From the NCBI GenBank assembly GCA_959607825.1, contig CAUHNW010000021.1, positions 1 to 46,845 of the forward strand: 46,845 nucleotides of DNA. The letters are read 5' to 3'. The position numbers and the translations under genes were made by a program. Below are positions 16,029-27,000 of this stretch, piece by piece. Numbering within the stretch: position 1 is the first letter of the stretch; each line of letters opens with the position of its first letter. The notes under the pieces are model-generated. The model ran no database searches, was not told the DNA's origin, and saw only the letters and a list, made by a program, of their open reading frames with translations. Source of the stretch: HGM13006 sp900757695 (GTDB lineage: Bacteria; Bacillota; Clostridia; Oscillospirales; Oscillospiraceae).

Positions 16029-19000
16029 GTGACCGATGATCTGACCCTGACGGCCAAGTTTACGGATCAGGCGTATGCGATCACGGCTGCTTCCGATCAG
16101 GCTGCAACGATCACTGCGGCCCAGACTGCTCAGGCTGGCGAGAAGGTCACCTTTACCGTAGCACCTGCAGAGGGCAAAACGGTTTCTGGTGCAATTGTCA
16201 CCCCTGAGGACGCTACCCTTGCGGCGATTGCTCCGGCAGTAAAGGAAACTGCGGCGGATGGTACGGTAACTTATGAGTTCACCATGCCTGCCTCCGATGT
16301 GACCATTACAGCGACTACCGCTGCAAAGACCTATGAGGTCAAGTATCAGCATGAAAACGGTACGTTCATTGATACGGAGACGGTAGAGCACGGCAAGACC
16401 ATTACCAAGACGGTTCCCGACAAGAAGGGCTATGAGAATGGCAAATGGTATCTGGGCGATGCGGAATACGATGTAGCAGCGCCTGTTACTGCCGACCTTG
16501 TTCTGACTGCAAAGTATACCGTAAAAGAGTATACCGTTGGGACTCCGGTGGTCTATATCAATGGCGAACCGGCACAGTCCGACATCGTTAGCGCTGAGCT
16601 TGTGAACCCCACGCCTACCGCAAAGGCGGCGTATGGCCAGCAGGTGAAATTCGATGTAACCGCCAAGGAAGGCTACTACTTTGAGGACACAGCCGTGACC
16701 ACCAAGGGCGGCGAGGCTGTGTCCGTGAATCTCGAGGGCATCGAGAAGAATGCAGATGGCAACTATGTCTATCACTATGCATTTGCAATGCCCGATGACG
16801 AGGTTGAGATCGCCGTACACTTTACCAGCAAGGAAGATGACTACTTCCTCGTGAAGTTTGTGGACGAAGCGGATCCTGACCAGATCTATGATATCCAGCT
16901 GGTATATGTGGGCAAGACTGCATCCCAGCCTGCCAGCGATCCGAAGAAGGCTGGCGCTCAGTTCAAGGGCTGGTATGCCGATGAAAACGGCAACACTGCC
17001 TATGACTTTGACACTGAGATCAAGGCGGAGACTGTGGTATATGCACACTTTGAGGCGGATACCTATACGCTGACCTTCGATCAGGCAGACAGCATTACCG
17101 GCGCATATGGCGAGTCCGTCACCATGCCGGAGCCTGCTGCGGCAGAGGCCGGACATACCTTTGCTTACTGGCTCGGCGATGACGGGGCCCATTATCCCGC
17201 TAAGGCCGCTTACCAGATCAAGGGCAATGCCAGCTTTACGGCACAGTGGGAAGCACAGCAGGTCACCGTCAAGTTTGTGGCAGACGGCGCCGTTGTCGGC
17301 ACGGAAACCGTGGACTATGGCAGCGATCTTCTTGCTCCTGAGGCGCCTGCCAAGACGGGCTACACCTTCCAGTATTGGGAGAAGGGCGTTGCTCAGATCA
17401 GAGTGGGCAATAAGGTAGATACCACTGCCGATGGCACCTATACTGCTGTTTACGAACCGATCAGCTACACCATCAATTATGTCATGGACGGCGGAGAGCC
17501 GGATGCAGGCGTTCAGAATGCAGTCTATGGCACCACCATCAACCTGCCTGCAACACCCACCAAGGACGGCTATACCTTCCTGGGCTGGCAGGAAAAGAGC
17601 ACCGGACTTGTTTATGCGGCAGAAGCGGCATATCAGGTAGTAGGCAATGCGACCTTTACGGCTCGCTGGGAGAAGAATGATGACAAGGTAATTGTCAAGT
17701 TCTTCGATGGCGATGGCCATATGGTGGATTGGCAGAGCGTGTCCAGCGGCGACTATGTTGCGGCACCCGGCGCACCCACCAAGGACGGCTTCCGGTTTGA
17801 CGGCTGGCAGCTGGAGACCCAGAACAACGGATCCACTCCGTCTGTTGCAGCCGGCGGCAACGTCCGGATCATGGGCGATGCAGGCGACGAGGTCGTTTAC
17901 ATTGCACAGTGGCTGGGCGAAACCTACACGCTGCACATTCAGGGCCTGAATGCAACCGGCGAACTGAAGGTTGGAACGACTACATATCCCATCCCCAACT
18001 CCGATGTTGCACAGATCGATGCAGGTACAGAGGTGACCCTGACTGCGGCTGCAGCGGCCGGCTACACGATCTCTGAGGTGTACTATACCACCAACGAGGG
18101 CGATGTGACCACCAAGGTTCTGCTCACCGAGAAGAACGGTGTGTACACCTTTAAGATGCCCGCAGCGGAAGCTTGGCTGCACATTGTTGCAGTGCAGAAG
18201 ACCTATACCATCAGCAAGAGTCCCGATGCCTATACCACGATTGATGTTGTGGATAAGGCTGACGTGGGCGAAAACGTTGAGGTAAAGGTTGATGCAGTTC
18301 AGGATTACACGGTAGGCAGCGTTTATGCAAAGACCGATAAGGGCGCACTGATCCCGCTGGTTTATGACGCGGCGAACGACAACTATCAGTTCACCATGCC
18401 TGAGGCCAATGTGACGATCTATGCGGCATCTGTGAAGAACGCATACACCCTGACCATTCTGGACTATAACAATAATCTCATTGATACCGTGCCGGTGGAG
18501 TCCGGCGATACGGTAGACCTTTCGGCCTATGAGCTAGCACTTCTGAGAACAGGATATCAGTTCCAGCAGTGGGATGTCATCAAGGGCGAAGGTACGATCT
18601 TTACCAGCACCTCTCAGGTGCGGCAGGATACTGTCATTCGGGCAGCTTATGAGGCAGATGCACATACCGTACAGCGTGCGGCAGACTGCGATGCACATCT
18701 GGAGACCATCACGGTAGCGGATGCCAACGGGTCTGTGGACTTCAAGGCTACACCTGACAGAACCCTGACCTCTGCCACTGACCGTGAGGTACAGATCACT
18801 GTGAAGCCGGAGTACGACTATCTGGTTTCCGGTGTGGCAGTCAGAGGCGTGAACGGCAGCACAACGGTGGTAAAGACTGAGCTGAAGGCCTATGATAAGA
18901 CCACGGGCGAATATACCTATGGATTTACCATGCCGGCAGAGGACGTTGAAATCGCCGTTTACACACAGGCAAAGACCTTTAATGTAAAGGTGACCGAGGA

Positions 19001-22000
19001 TCCCGCCGAGGGTGGTGACTACACCATCAACGGCAATACCACCACCAATCTCCCTGTAGCACAGGGCGAGGAGGTCGTGGTTGCAGTGGTTCCTGCAGAC
19101 GGCTGGTATGTAAAGAGCTACAGCGTTTCTTACACCAATCAGCAGGGACAGACCACCTACGTGAACGATGCAGCAGGCAATACGCTCAAGGATATTGTCC
19201 CCGGCACCGGTAACGTAGACATTGCCTTCGTGATGCAGTCCTCCGATGTGACGGTAGCGGTAGAATACGCAAAGACCGACTATACGGTTACGCCGCTGGC
19301 AGCACAGAACGGCAAGATCCAGGTAAAGCATGACACCGATCTCACCTATGGCGATGGCGTAATTACTGCCAATGTAGGCGACTATATTGACATTGCGCTG
19401 ACTCCGGCCGACGGCTACAAGCCGGTGCTGGATACCCTCAAGGTGGAAGACGAAAACGGCAATCCTGTTGCGCTCAAGTATACCGGCCATAACGGCGACA
19501 AGTATACTTATCGCTTCCAGATGCCCGCATCCAGCGTTGAGGTTTCCTGCGAGTTCAGCCAGAAGACCTATAACGTGATTGCAGAGCCGGAGTACACCGG
19601 CGGCAAGGTATATGTGGGCAACACCAATACCAATGTTGCGTCCTTCCTGGCCGATTCTCAGGCGAAGGTCACCGTAAAGCCTGACGCAGGCTATCGGATT
19701 AAGATCGAAGAGGGAACCGCAGCTTGGGGCAACGGCTACACCGCAAAGGTCACGGCACCGTTCTTCCGGCTGACCAATGAAGACGGCACTGTGGAATACT
19801 ATAATTCCGTGATGGCTGCCGCCGAGGAAAAGCGGAAGGCTGAGCTGGGCACAGACTATAGCGTAGATTATGCTCCCGCTGTTGACGTACAGTATACGGC
19901 GGATGGCGTATATACCTTTAATATGCCGCCCTATGATGTCTATGTAGACACCGAGTTTGAGGCACTGGAGTATACCGTAGACGTAGAGACCAGCAATGCC
20001 GCAACGGCGAATACCGGCGTTACCTCTGTGGGTAAGACACAGGCGACTCTGGCAGAGACCAATCTGGCAGGCGTGCATGTGGGCGACGGCGTATATGTGA
20101 AGTTCGAGGGCAAGAGAGGCTATGGCCTGTCCAACTTTGAGATCACTTATGAAGAAAACGGCGAGACCCAGCGGATCGATCCCACCCAGGTAAAGAAGAT
20201 CATCAATACCGATCAGGAAGTTGTGAGCCAGTACATCGTTTACTTCAAGATGCCTGCGGCCAATGTAACGGTGACTGCGGAGTATTCTCAGGAGCATTAT
20301 CTGGTGTCCTTCCTGGACTATGACAACAAGGTAGTCTATACCGAAACTGTAAAGTTCGGTGAGCATCCGAATGTAGCAAGAGCAGCCACCCGGCTGCCGG
20401 AGCGTCCCGGCTACAACTTCATCGGCTGGCAGTCTGATGACACCGAGCCCACTGTGGCAGGCCCGTCCAATACCGCAGAAGACTTTACCATCGCCAAGGT
20501 TACGGACATCAAGGCAATGTACACAGAGAACGAATACATGATTGCCTATACAAGCGGCCCCAACGGCCAGTTTGCAGACGGCAAAACACTCAGCCAGTTC
20601 TATAAGGGAGAGTGCAGCTTCATTGCTGTGCCCGACACCGGCTACATGGTGGATCAGGTGAAGGCCACCTATACCGCAGTAGACGGCACCCAGCAGAACA
20701 TTGACCTGACTGTAGAAGCACAGACGGCGGTAGACCATGCCGGAACGACACCTGTGAAGTATACCTTCCAGATGCCTGCGGTTCAGGTCGGAACCCAGGT
20801 CAAGGTCAATGCAACCTTCAAGCCCATGACCTTTAAGGTCAGCGGCACGGTCGTGGCAGGTCAGGGACAGATCACCCTCAACGGCTTTGATGCCAAGACG
20901 GTAGATGCTGACACCGACTCCACTGTAACTGTCAACATTACTCCTGCGGTTGGCTATGAGCTGACCTATCTGGAGTACATTTACACCGATCCCGCAACCG
21001 GCGATCCTGTAAATGTTCAGCTGGCAGATACCAATGTGGATTCTGCTTCCTTCACGATGCCCGCATCCAATGTGACAGTGAAGGCAACCTTCAAGGAGAT
21101 TGTCTACACGATTACGGATAAGACTGCGGCAGATGCCCATGGCACTGTGACCATTGCCCAGCCCAACGTGGCATATAAGGATACCGCAACGGTCAACGTA
21201 GTACCGGAGGCCGGCTATCAGATCGCTTCCTTCAAGGCCACCTATGTGGACGAGAACAACAAGGAGCAGTCCATCACCCTGAAGACCACCCCCGATAAGG
21301 TTCTGGGCGGCGATTATACCTTCACCATGCCTGCGGCAGACGTGGAAGTGACCGCAACCTTTGAGCCCATCACCTATCAGATCACCACGGATTACAACAA
21401 GGCACAGGGCAATATCCGCCTTGACGATGTTGTGACCGATTCCTCTGCGGTAGCATACACCAAGGAGGTCAAGGTTACCGTAACACCCAAGACCGGCTAT
21501 GAGCTGACTTCTCTGGAGGTCCTGAACAAGGCCACCGGTGATCAGGTGGAGGATCTGTTTGCACAGATTTCCGATGTGAAGGCAGGCGGCAGCGCAACCT
21601 TCATCATGCCCAACTACGATGTAATTGTGAAGGCAACCTTTAAGGCGATCACCTACCATGTGGTGGACGACACGACAGATCCCAACGGTACAGTTACCGT
21701 GAATACGCCTGATGTGGCTTACCGTGCAAATGCCTTTGTGCAGGTGGTTCCGCTGGAGGGTTATCAGATCAAGAGCGTCGTGGCAACCTATACCGATGCA
21801 GCCGGAAAGATGCAGACCATTACCTTTACCGGTAAGCCTTCCGATCTGGTTGCAGGCGGCACCTACTCCTTCGTAATGCCGGCCAGCGATGTCCATGTGG
21901 TTGCAACCTTTACCGAGATCAATTATCTCGTAAACGTTGAACTGACCGGCAAGGGCGAAATTCGTCTGGACGAGAAGGATACCCTGTCCTATGGCTACGA

Positions 22001-23438
22001 CTATAAGGATACGGTCAATCTGACTGTCACACCCGATGAGGGCTGGGAGATCAAGTCTGTTGATTCCGCAGAAGCCACCATCCGGGATAACGGAAACGGC
22101 AGCTATACCTTTACGATGCCTGCTTCCGATGTGACGGTAAAGGTCGTTCTGGTGAAGACCGGCTATGATGTGAAGACCGCAGTGATCGGCGAAACCAACG
22201 GCGGCACCGTAACACCTTCCAAGAAGGTTGCGGCCATTGGCGACAATGTGAGCGCTACGGTTACCGCGCGTTATGGCTACGACCTCAAGGGCGTGGTAGT
22301 TACCGGCGACAGCGGCAAGGTCTACAATGTAGACAAGGCCAAGGACGGCAAGTACTACTTCACCATGCCCGCCGAAAACGTCACAATCACAGCTGAATTT
22401 GCAAAGCACACCTTCAAGGTTGTATTCAGAGATTATGATGGTACTACGCTGGATACCCAGTGGATCGACTATCTGGACGCTGCCGAGGAGCCGGCACATC
22501 CCGAGTATGAAGGCTATACCTTCAAGGGCTGGGATCAGGACTTCAGCAGCATCACCTCGGATATGTCCATTACCGCGCAGTACACCATCAACAACCACAA
22601 TGCATATACCCATGCCATCTCCTTCACTGGCACGGAACATGGTACCATTACCATCACCACCGGTGAGGCGGCCAACTATGGCGACAATGTTGTATTCACC
22701 GCAGATCCTGAGGATGGATACAGAATTGAAAACGTCACTGTTACCGGAAAGAGCGGCAGAGCAATCGCAGTCAGCAGAATCTCCATGGATGCTGCATACT
22801 GCGGCACCTACACCTTCCAGATGCCCGATGAGGACGTTGACATTGTTGTGAACTTTGTTGTGCAGGGTTCCTCCTACTTTACCGACGTTCGTACCGACAG
22901 CTGGTACTATGAGGCAGTTACCTTCGTAGCAGATCGTGGCTACTTCAACGGAACGGGCGGTGGCCTGTTTACGCCCAACATGAATATGAACCGTGGTATG
23001 TTTGTTACCGTACTGGGTCGTATGGCGGGCGTTGACGTGGATCACTACTCCGGCGAGAGCACCTTCAGCGATGTGTCTTCCGATAAGTACTATGCACCTT
23101 ATGTTGCATGGGGCGTGGAAGCAGGCATTGTAAAGGGCTTCGAGGATGGTACCTTCCAGCCCAAGAAGGATATTACCCGTGAGCAGATGGCTGCTATGAT
23201 GCGCCGCTACTGCGATTACTGCGGTATTTCCCTTGACATGAGCAATGAGAACTGGATGGGACGTTATACCGACTATGATGAGATCAGCAGCTGGGCCCTG
23301 GAGGATATGACTTGGGCAGTCAGCGTTGGCCTCATGAAGGGTAAGACCAACACCACCATTAATCCCAAGGATATGGCTACCAGAGCTCAGGTCGCACAGG
23401 TCATCAAGAACTTCTGCGACAAGGTACTGTATCAGTAA
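16029..23438 (+). CDS. Giant SLH surface protein, C-terminal part after the amber stop
   Basis: This is the same frame as the segment ending at 15917. The first possible start after the TAG is a GTG at 16029 with no ribosome binding site and no signal peptide, so independent expression is doubtful. It encodes 2469 residues of tandem InlB-type and divergent InlB (Flg_new_2-like) repeats, 70-90 residues each, with typical endings such as YTFTMPASDVTV and ATF. At the C-terminus (nt ~22865-23430) are three SLH domains (TDVRTDSWYYEAV, FSDVSSDKYYAPYVAWG, GFEDGTFQP, ITREQMAAMMRRY, ATRAQVAQVI). SLH domains hold proteins on pyruvylated secondary cell-wall polysaccharide. If the TAG is real and not read through, this part is a pseudogene remnant of very recent origin. 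Confidence 0.75.
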   Translation: MTDDLTLTAKFTDQAYAITAASDQAATITAAQTAQAGEKVTFTVAPAEGKTVSGAIVTPEDATLAAIAPAVKETAADGTVTYEFTMPASDVTITATTAAKTYEVKYQHENGTFIDTETVEHGKTITKTVPDKKGYENGKWYLGDAEYDVAAPVTADLVLTAKYTVKEYTVGTPVVYINGEPAQSDIVSAELVNPTPTAKAAYGQQVKFDVTAKEGYYFEDTAVTTKGGEAVSVNLEGIEKNADGNYVYHYAFAMPDDEVEIAVHFTSKEDDYFLVKFVDEADPDQIYDIQLVYVGKTASQPASDPKKAGAQFKGWYADENGNTAYDFDTEIKAETVVYAHFEADTYTLTFDQADSITGAYGESVTMPEPAAAEAGHTFAYWLGDDGAHYPAKAAYQIKGNASFTAQWEAQQVTVKFVADGAVVGTETVDYGSDLLAPEAPAKTGYTFQYWEKGVAQIRVGNKVDTTADGTYTAVYEPISYTINYVMDGGEPDAGVQNAVYGTTINLPATPTKDGYTFLGWQEKSTGLVYAAEAAYQVVGNATFTARWEKNDDKVIVKFFDGDGHMVDWQSVSSGDYVAAPGAPTKDGFRFDGWQLETQNNGSTPSVAAGGNVRIMGDAGDEVVYIAQWLGETYTLHIQGLNATGELKVGTTTYPIPNSDVAQIDAGTEVTLTAAAAAGYTISEVYYTTNEGDVTTKVLLTEKNGVYTFKMPAAEAWLHIVAVQKTYTISKSPDAYTTIDVVDKADVGENVEVKVDAVQDYTVGSVYAKTDKGALIPLVYDAANDNYQFTMPEANVTIYAASVKNAYTLTILDYNNNLIDTVPVESGDTVDLSAYELALLRTGYQFQQWDVIKGEGTIFTSTSQVRQDTVIRAAYEADAHTVQRAADCDAHLETITVADANGSVDFKATPDRTLTSATDREVQITVKPEYDYLVSGVAVRGVNGSTTVVKTELKAYDKTTGEYTYGFTMPAEDVEIAVYTQAKTFNVKVTEDPAEGGDYTINGNTTTNLPVAQGEEVVVAVVPADGWYVKSYSVSYTNQQGQTTYVNDAAGNTLKDIVPGTGNVDIAFVMQSSDVTVAVEYAKTDYTVTPLAAQNGKIQVKHDTDLTYGDGVITANVGDYIDIALTPADGYKPVLDTLKVEDENGNPVALKYTGHNGDKYTYRFQMPASSVEVSCEFSQKTYNVIAEPEYTGGKVYVGNTNTNVASFLADSQAKVTVKPDAGYRIKIEEGTAAWGNGYTAKVTAPFFRLTNEDGTVEYYNSVMAAAEEKRKAELGTDYSVDYAPAVDVQYTADGVYTFNMPPYDVYVDTEFEALEYTVDVETSNAATANTGVTSVGKTQATLAETNLAGVHVGDGVYVKFEGKRGYGLSNFEITYEENGETQRIDPTQVKKIINTDQEVVSQYIVYFKMPAANVTVTAEYSQEHYLVSFLDYDNKVVYTETVKFGEHPNVARAATRLPERPGYNFIGWQSDDTEPTVAGPSNTAEDFTIAKVTDIKAMYTENEYMIAYTSGPNGQFADGKTLSQFYKGECSFIAVPDTGYMVDQVKATYTAVDGTQQNIDLTVEAQTAVDHAGTTPVKYTFQMPAVQVGTQVKVNATFKPMTFKVSGTVVAGQGQITLNGFDAKTVDADTDSTVTVNITPAVGYELTYLEYIYTDPATGDPVNVQLADTNVDSASFTMPASNVTVKATFKEIVYTITDKTAADAHGTVTIAQPNVAYKDTATVNVVPEAGYQIASFKATYVDENNKEQSITLKTTPDKVLGGDYTFTMPAADVEVTATFEPITYQITTDYNKAQGNIRLDDVVTDSSAVAYTKEVKVTVTPKTGYELTSLEVLNKATGDQVEDLFAQISDVKAGGSATFIMPNYDVIVKATFKAITYHVVDDTTDPNGTVTVNTPDVAYRANAFVQVVPLEGYQIKSVVATYTDAAGKMQTITFTGKPSDLVAGGTYSFVMPASDVHVVATFTEINYLVNVELTGKGEIRLDEKDTLSYGYDYKDTVNLTVTPDEGWEIKSVDSAEATIRDNGNGSYTFTMPASDVTVKVVLVKTGYDVKTAVIGETNGGTVTPSKKVAAIGDNVSATVTARYGYDLKGVVVTGDSGKVYNVDKAKDGKYYFTMPAENVTITAEFAKHTFKVVFRDYDGTTLDTQWIDYLDAAEEPAHPEYEGYTFKGWDQDFSSITSDMSITAQYTINNHNAYTHAISFTGTEHGTITITTGEAANYGDNVVFTADPEDGYRIENVTVTGKSGRAIAVSRISMDAAYCGTYTFQMPDEDVDIVVNFVVQGSSYFTDVRTDSWYYEAVTFVADRGYFNGTGGGLFTPNMNMNRGMFVTVLGRMAGVDVDHYSGESTFSDVSSDKYYAPYVAWGVEAGIVKGFEDGTFQPKKDITREQMAAMMRRYCDYCGISLDMSNENWMGRYTDYDEISSWALEDMTWAVSVGLMKGKTNTTINPKDMATRAQVAQVIKNFCDKVLYQ

Positions 23439-23656
23439 TTCTGAATCGGACAGCTCCTGGCAGCTCAGCCCTGCCGGGAGCTGTCGGAACGGAATGATTC
23501 CGGCAGCATAAAACCCCTGCGCCTGTAAAGGCACCCCCGCAGAGGGGCATCAACAGAATACCGTTCATGAGCAGAGCACGAGGCCACCAGAAAATCTGGT
23601 GGCCTCGCTTTGCATTATATAGGCTGATGCCCCTTACTCGCCCTGATAGGCGCGAT
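23439..23656. other. Gene-free stretch with several stem-loops
   Basis: After the SLH gene there are three hairpins: a 15-bp stem GACAGCTCCTGGCAG (23449-23485), a C-rich/G-rich stem near 23514-23547, and a perfect 13-bp stem CGAGGCCACCAGA with 3-nt loop (23579-23607) followed by CTTTGC. None has a strong T-tract, but together they probably end transcription of the upstream gene. Confidence 0.5.
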
Positions 23657-23682
23657 GTAAGCGATAAATAACTCGTACCCTG

Positions 23683-23726
23683 ACAAAATGCCGGCAGCCA
23701 CCAGAGAGTGGCTGCCGGCATTTTGT
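23683..23726. terminator. Perfect 19-bp stem-loop inside the IS remnant
   Basis: ACAAAATGCCGGCAGCCAC pairs perfectly with its complement around CAGAGA. A-rich and T-rich arms make it an efficient terminator in both directions; it lies just after the transposase remnant stop. Confidence 0.75.
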
Positions 23727-23851
23727 TAGGGTGCTTTCTTGCAGACATCGGGTAGGTTCTCGGACCAGGGCATCAGATTATCCAGATACGCTGTATCAGC
23801 ATCATTCATATGTACCATCATTACAGAGAGCACATCTGTTTCCCACAGTAC
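23726..23851 (-). pseudogene. IS66-family transposase C-terminal remnant
   Basis: The minus-strand frame ending TAA at 23726-23728 reads ...DADTAYLDNLMPWSENLPD VCKKAP. LDxLxPWSxxLPxxC is the usual C-terminal signature of IS66 TnpC-type transposases. Only about 40 codons remain; they abut the left terminal repeat directly, so nearly the entire 2-kb-plus element is missing. It is non-functional. Confidence 0.6.
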
Positions 23852-24010
23852 AGGTACGGGTTATTTAGCGCTTACCATGAAAGAGCAAGGCGAGAACTTA
23901 CGTTTTCCCCATGCTCTTTCGCCATGTTGTGGAGCGGTATGGCTTAGAGCCGCACCGCTCCTGTTCGTTATTGAGAATTGTCTTGAACTGCTTCCGCTCT
24001 GCCGTGTGGG

Positions 24011-27000
24011 TCAGTTCTCATACTGGGTCCAGTCGGGGTTCTTGTTCATGCCGGTCCAGGTCTCATAGTTTCCAGCCTTGTGCGTGAACGCGTGGGCATT
24101 GGTGGCCTCCTGGACCGCCAGGTAGAACCAGTCGCCGGGGGTGCAGTCCGGCCAGACGTTCATGCCGGTCAGCAGGTCGCTTTCCTCCTCTGGGATACGG
24201 TTCAGCACCCGGTTGATCATGGTCATGGCCTGTGCACGGGTGATGTAGGTATCGGGACGGAAAGTCCCATCCTCAAAACCCTTGATCCAGCCCAGCTCCG
24301 CGGCCCGCTGGATGTACTTCTCCGCCCAGTGTCCGCTGATGTCGGAAAAGGTCTGGGTGCCGCTGCTGGTTCCGGTATCGAACCGGGCGCAGATGGCGGC
24401 GAACTGGGCACGGGTGGTGGGGGACTGGGGGTCAAAGGTTGTGGTGCTGCGTCCCTCCACGAAACCCAGCCCCGTCATGGTAGAGATGGCGGTATTGGCC
24501 CAGTAGCTGTCCGGCACATCGGTATAGGTGTTACTGGTAAGAAGATTTTCGTCCCGGACGCTGTCTTTCAGCAGACGGAAGAAGATGGTGGTGGTTTCCG
24601 CACGGGTGATCAGGCCGTAAGGTTTCACCAGACCATCCTTATAGCCGATGACATAAGCAAAATGGTCGGTGCCATTCAGCACATTGGGCGTAGAGGTGCG
24701 GTAGTTTCGCACCGTTTCGGCTTTTCTGATGGCTGCGCTCTGGCTTGTGTAGAAATCGTTTTTCGTGATCTTATGCTCCGTGCTATCCAGTACATAGCCT
24801 TCGGGAGCGGTGACCTCGACATAGTACCAGTCGCCGCCATTGCCGGTAATGCTGTCCACGCTGAACAGAGCAATGCCGCTTTCAGAGCCGTTCTGGGATG
24901 TATTCGCTGTTGTTCGGCTGACTGTTTTGCCATCGCTGCTGTACTGGTACAGTGCAAAAGTAGCGCCGTTCAATGCATGGCTGTCCTGCGCATCGATCTT
25001 TTCAATGGCAAAATAGTAGTAGGTGGTGGTGGAGCCTTCGCCACCGCCGGAATTTTTGTTCCACTTGGCATACAAGGTAATATCTCCTGTGACAGGACTC
25101 GTAAAGTCATATTTGGTTTGGCAGGCCGCATCAGTATACCAACCGGCAAATTCGTATCCATCATACATGGGCGGGGTGGGTTCTTCCACATTTCCACCAC
25201 TTATGGTTATCTGGACGCTTACGGTGCTGCCGCCCTGTGAATCAAACTTGACAGTATACTGCTCAGCTTTAACGGCTTTCAACTGCAGGGCATCGGTGGT
25301 GGAATCCATCGGAGTATATTCAGACGCATTGTCCTTGCTGTAGCGGTTCTCCAATTCATCCTTATACCAGCCGGAAATGATTGCATTTTTTGCCGCTGCC
25401 GACATTTGTGCCGCGGTGGGCAGAGCGTTCACGGTGGATTTATCGTTTTTATAAAAATCATCGGCCCCGCTGTCGGCAGTATTGTCGTAGACAGCACAGC
25501 TTTCATTAAATGTCACAACAGTACTGCCTGCGTTATTGGAGTCGGCTTCCACGGAAAATCCGCCGCCAAGTTCCGTTGCAGTGTTTTCCGTGATGACGGT
25601 GTTCGAGAAGTTTGCCTCCATCAGACCGCGCTTTGTGTCGTTCAACAGGCAAATGCCGCCGCCTTTTGCAGCGCTGTTGGTACGCATAACAGTATTGGTC
25701 ACCGCAAGGTGATTTGCTGTGAGATCACTGCTATACAAACGCGTGCTTATGTTCGACCAGCATTCGATTCCGCCGCCGGGTGCATTGGTGGTCACGTTGT
25801 TCCCGGAGATCTCGGCGTTCTTAATCTGTACCTTGGCCGCATCATTCAGATTTGCCAACAGGATTCCGCCGCCGCCAACCGATTGGTCTTCCCAACCATT
25901 GGCAGAGTTGTTTTTGATTTGTACCGGATTTTCTTCGGTGCCATTGATAACCAACCCCGGTGCGGTAGTACCGGAGCCGCTGCCGGGGGCATAGCTGCTG
26001 CTTATAGCATAGGCAAATGGCATCATTCCACAAACCGCAATTCCGCCGCCGCCCAGCGTCGCTTTATTTCCCTCGATGGTTCCGCCGGTGATTTCCACAC
26101 GGGCGGTAATATCAAGTGAGTCCATGCTTGCCATTACCGCAATGCCGCCGCCCACACCGTAGGACTTGACGCTTTCGTCTTGGGTGCTTATGGTGTTATT
26201 TTTGATCTCGCCGCCGTTCATCTTGAAAACCGCACCGTTGGATACAAACACACCTGCACCAGCGCCGGAGTTGACGAGTAGATTATTCGCTGCCTGATAA
26301 TCAAATCCAAATAGATATTGAAAATATGATGCATCGGTATAATCAACAGCTGTCTTCAGAAAGCAATCCTGGATACTGCCGCCGTTCATTGTGAACTCGC
26401 CGCCGTTGATCACGGCCACACCGCCGCCAAAGCACACAGAGCCGCCGTCGATACCGCACTTTTTAATGGTGCCGCCGTCCATTTCAAACTTGCCGCCTTC
26501 GGCCACTGTGACGGCACCGCCGAAATAGTTATTGCCCGTTGCGCCTGTAATGGTCACACCGTCGCACATTTTCAGCGTGCCATATTCTGTTCCTCCGTTG
26601 ATTGCGCCAACTCCAATAAAATATGTGTCGTTTGATTTTTCACCTTCTATAGTCAGTGTGTCTTGCGCGCCGCCCAAGATCAGAACCGGGTGAGTTGCGG
26701 TTCCGCTTCCGACCTGAATTGCGCCTCCATAATTTTTGAAGGTCAGCGTATGGCCATTGCCGAGAATCGTTGTCGTATTTTTAGAAAAACTGAGGCCGCT
26801 GCACGCAATATCTTCCTGTAAGCTGATGGTATAGTATGCGGAATCACTGGTGTCCGCATTGATCGCGGTTACCGCCGCAGACAACTCTGAAGCAGTTGAA
26901 ACCTCATATACATAAGGGTCGTCCTCTTTGCCGCTGCCTGTCACACCAGAAGCAAAGACCATAGTCGGGAGCAAGCCCACCGCCATGGTGAGGCAGAGCA

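Larger units (their letters stand above)
23657..23875 (-). mobile_element. 219-bp internally deleted IS66-type element
   Basis: The ends are imperfect inverted repeats. GTAAGCGATAAATAAC is at 23657 on the plus strand, and GTAAGCGCTAAATAAC is read inward on the minus strand from 23875; similarity extends through about 24 bp. GTAAGCG is the usual tip of IS66-family elements. Inside lies the last part of an IS66-like transposase reading frame on the minus strand and a long perfect hairpin. No 8-bp target duplication is seen (flanks GGCGCGAT and CATGAAAG). It is best described as a solo, MITE-like deletion derivative. Confidence 0.65.

Noticed and set aside
14262..18182. 1306-codon antisense open frame opposite the giant SLH gene
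   Set aside because: It mirrors the biased codon use of the repeats on the plus strand; it has no ribosome binding site, no recognisable domain and the sense strand has signal peptide and repeats.
18534..23534. 1666-codon antisense open frame opposite the same gene
   Set aside because: Same cause; the translated sequence is low in domain-like features while the sense strand encodes InlB repeats and SLH domains.
23739..24068. 109-codon plus-strand frame
   Set aside because: It runs across the IS66-like remnant, the element's right end and the 3' end of the SLH gene on the other strand; no ribosome binding site or domain.
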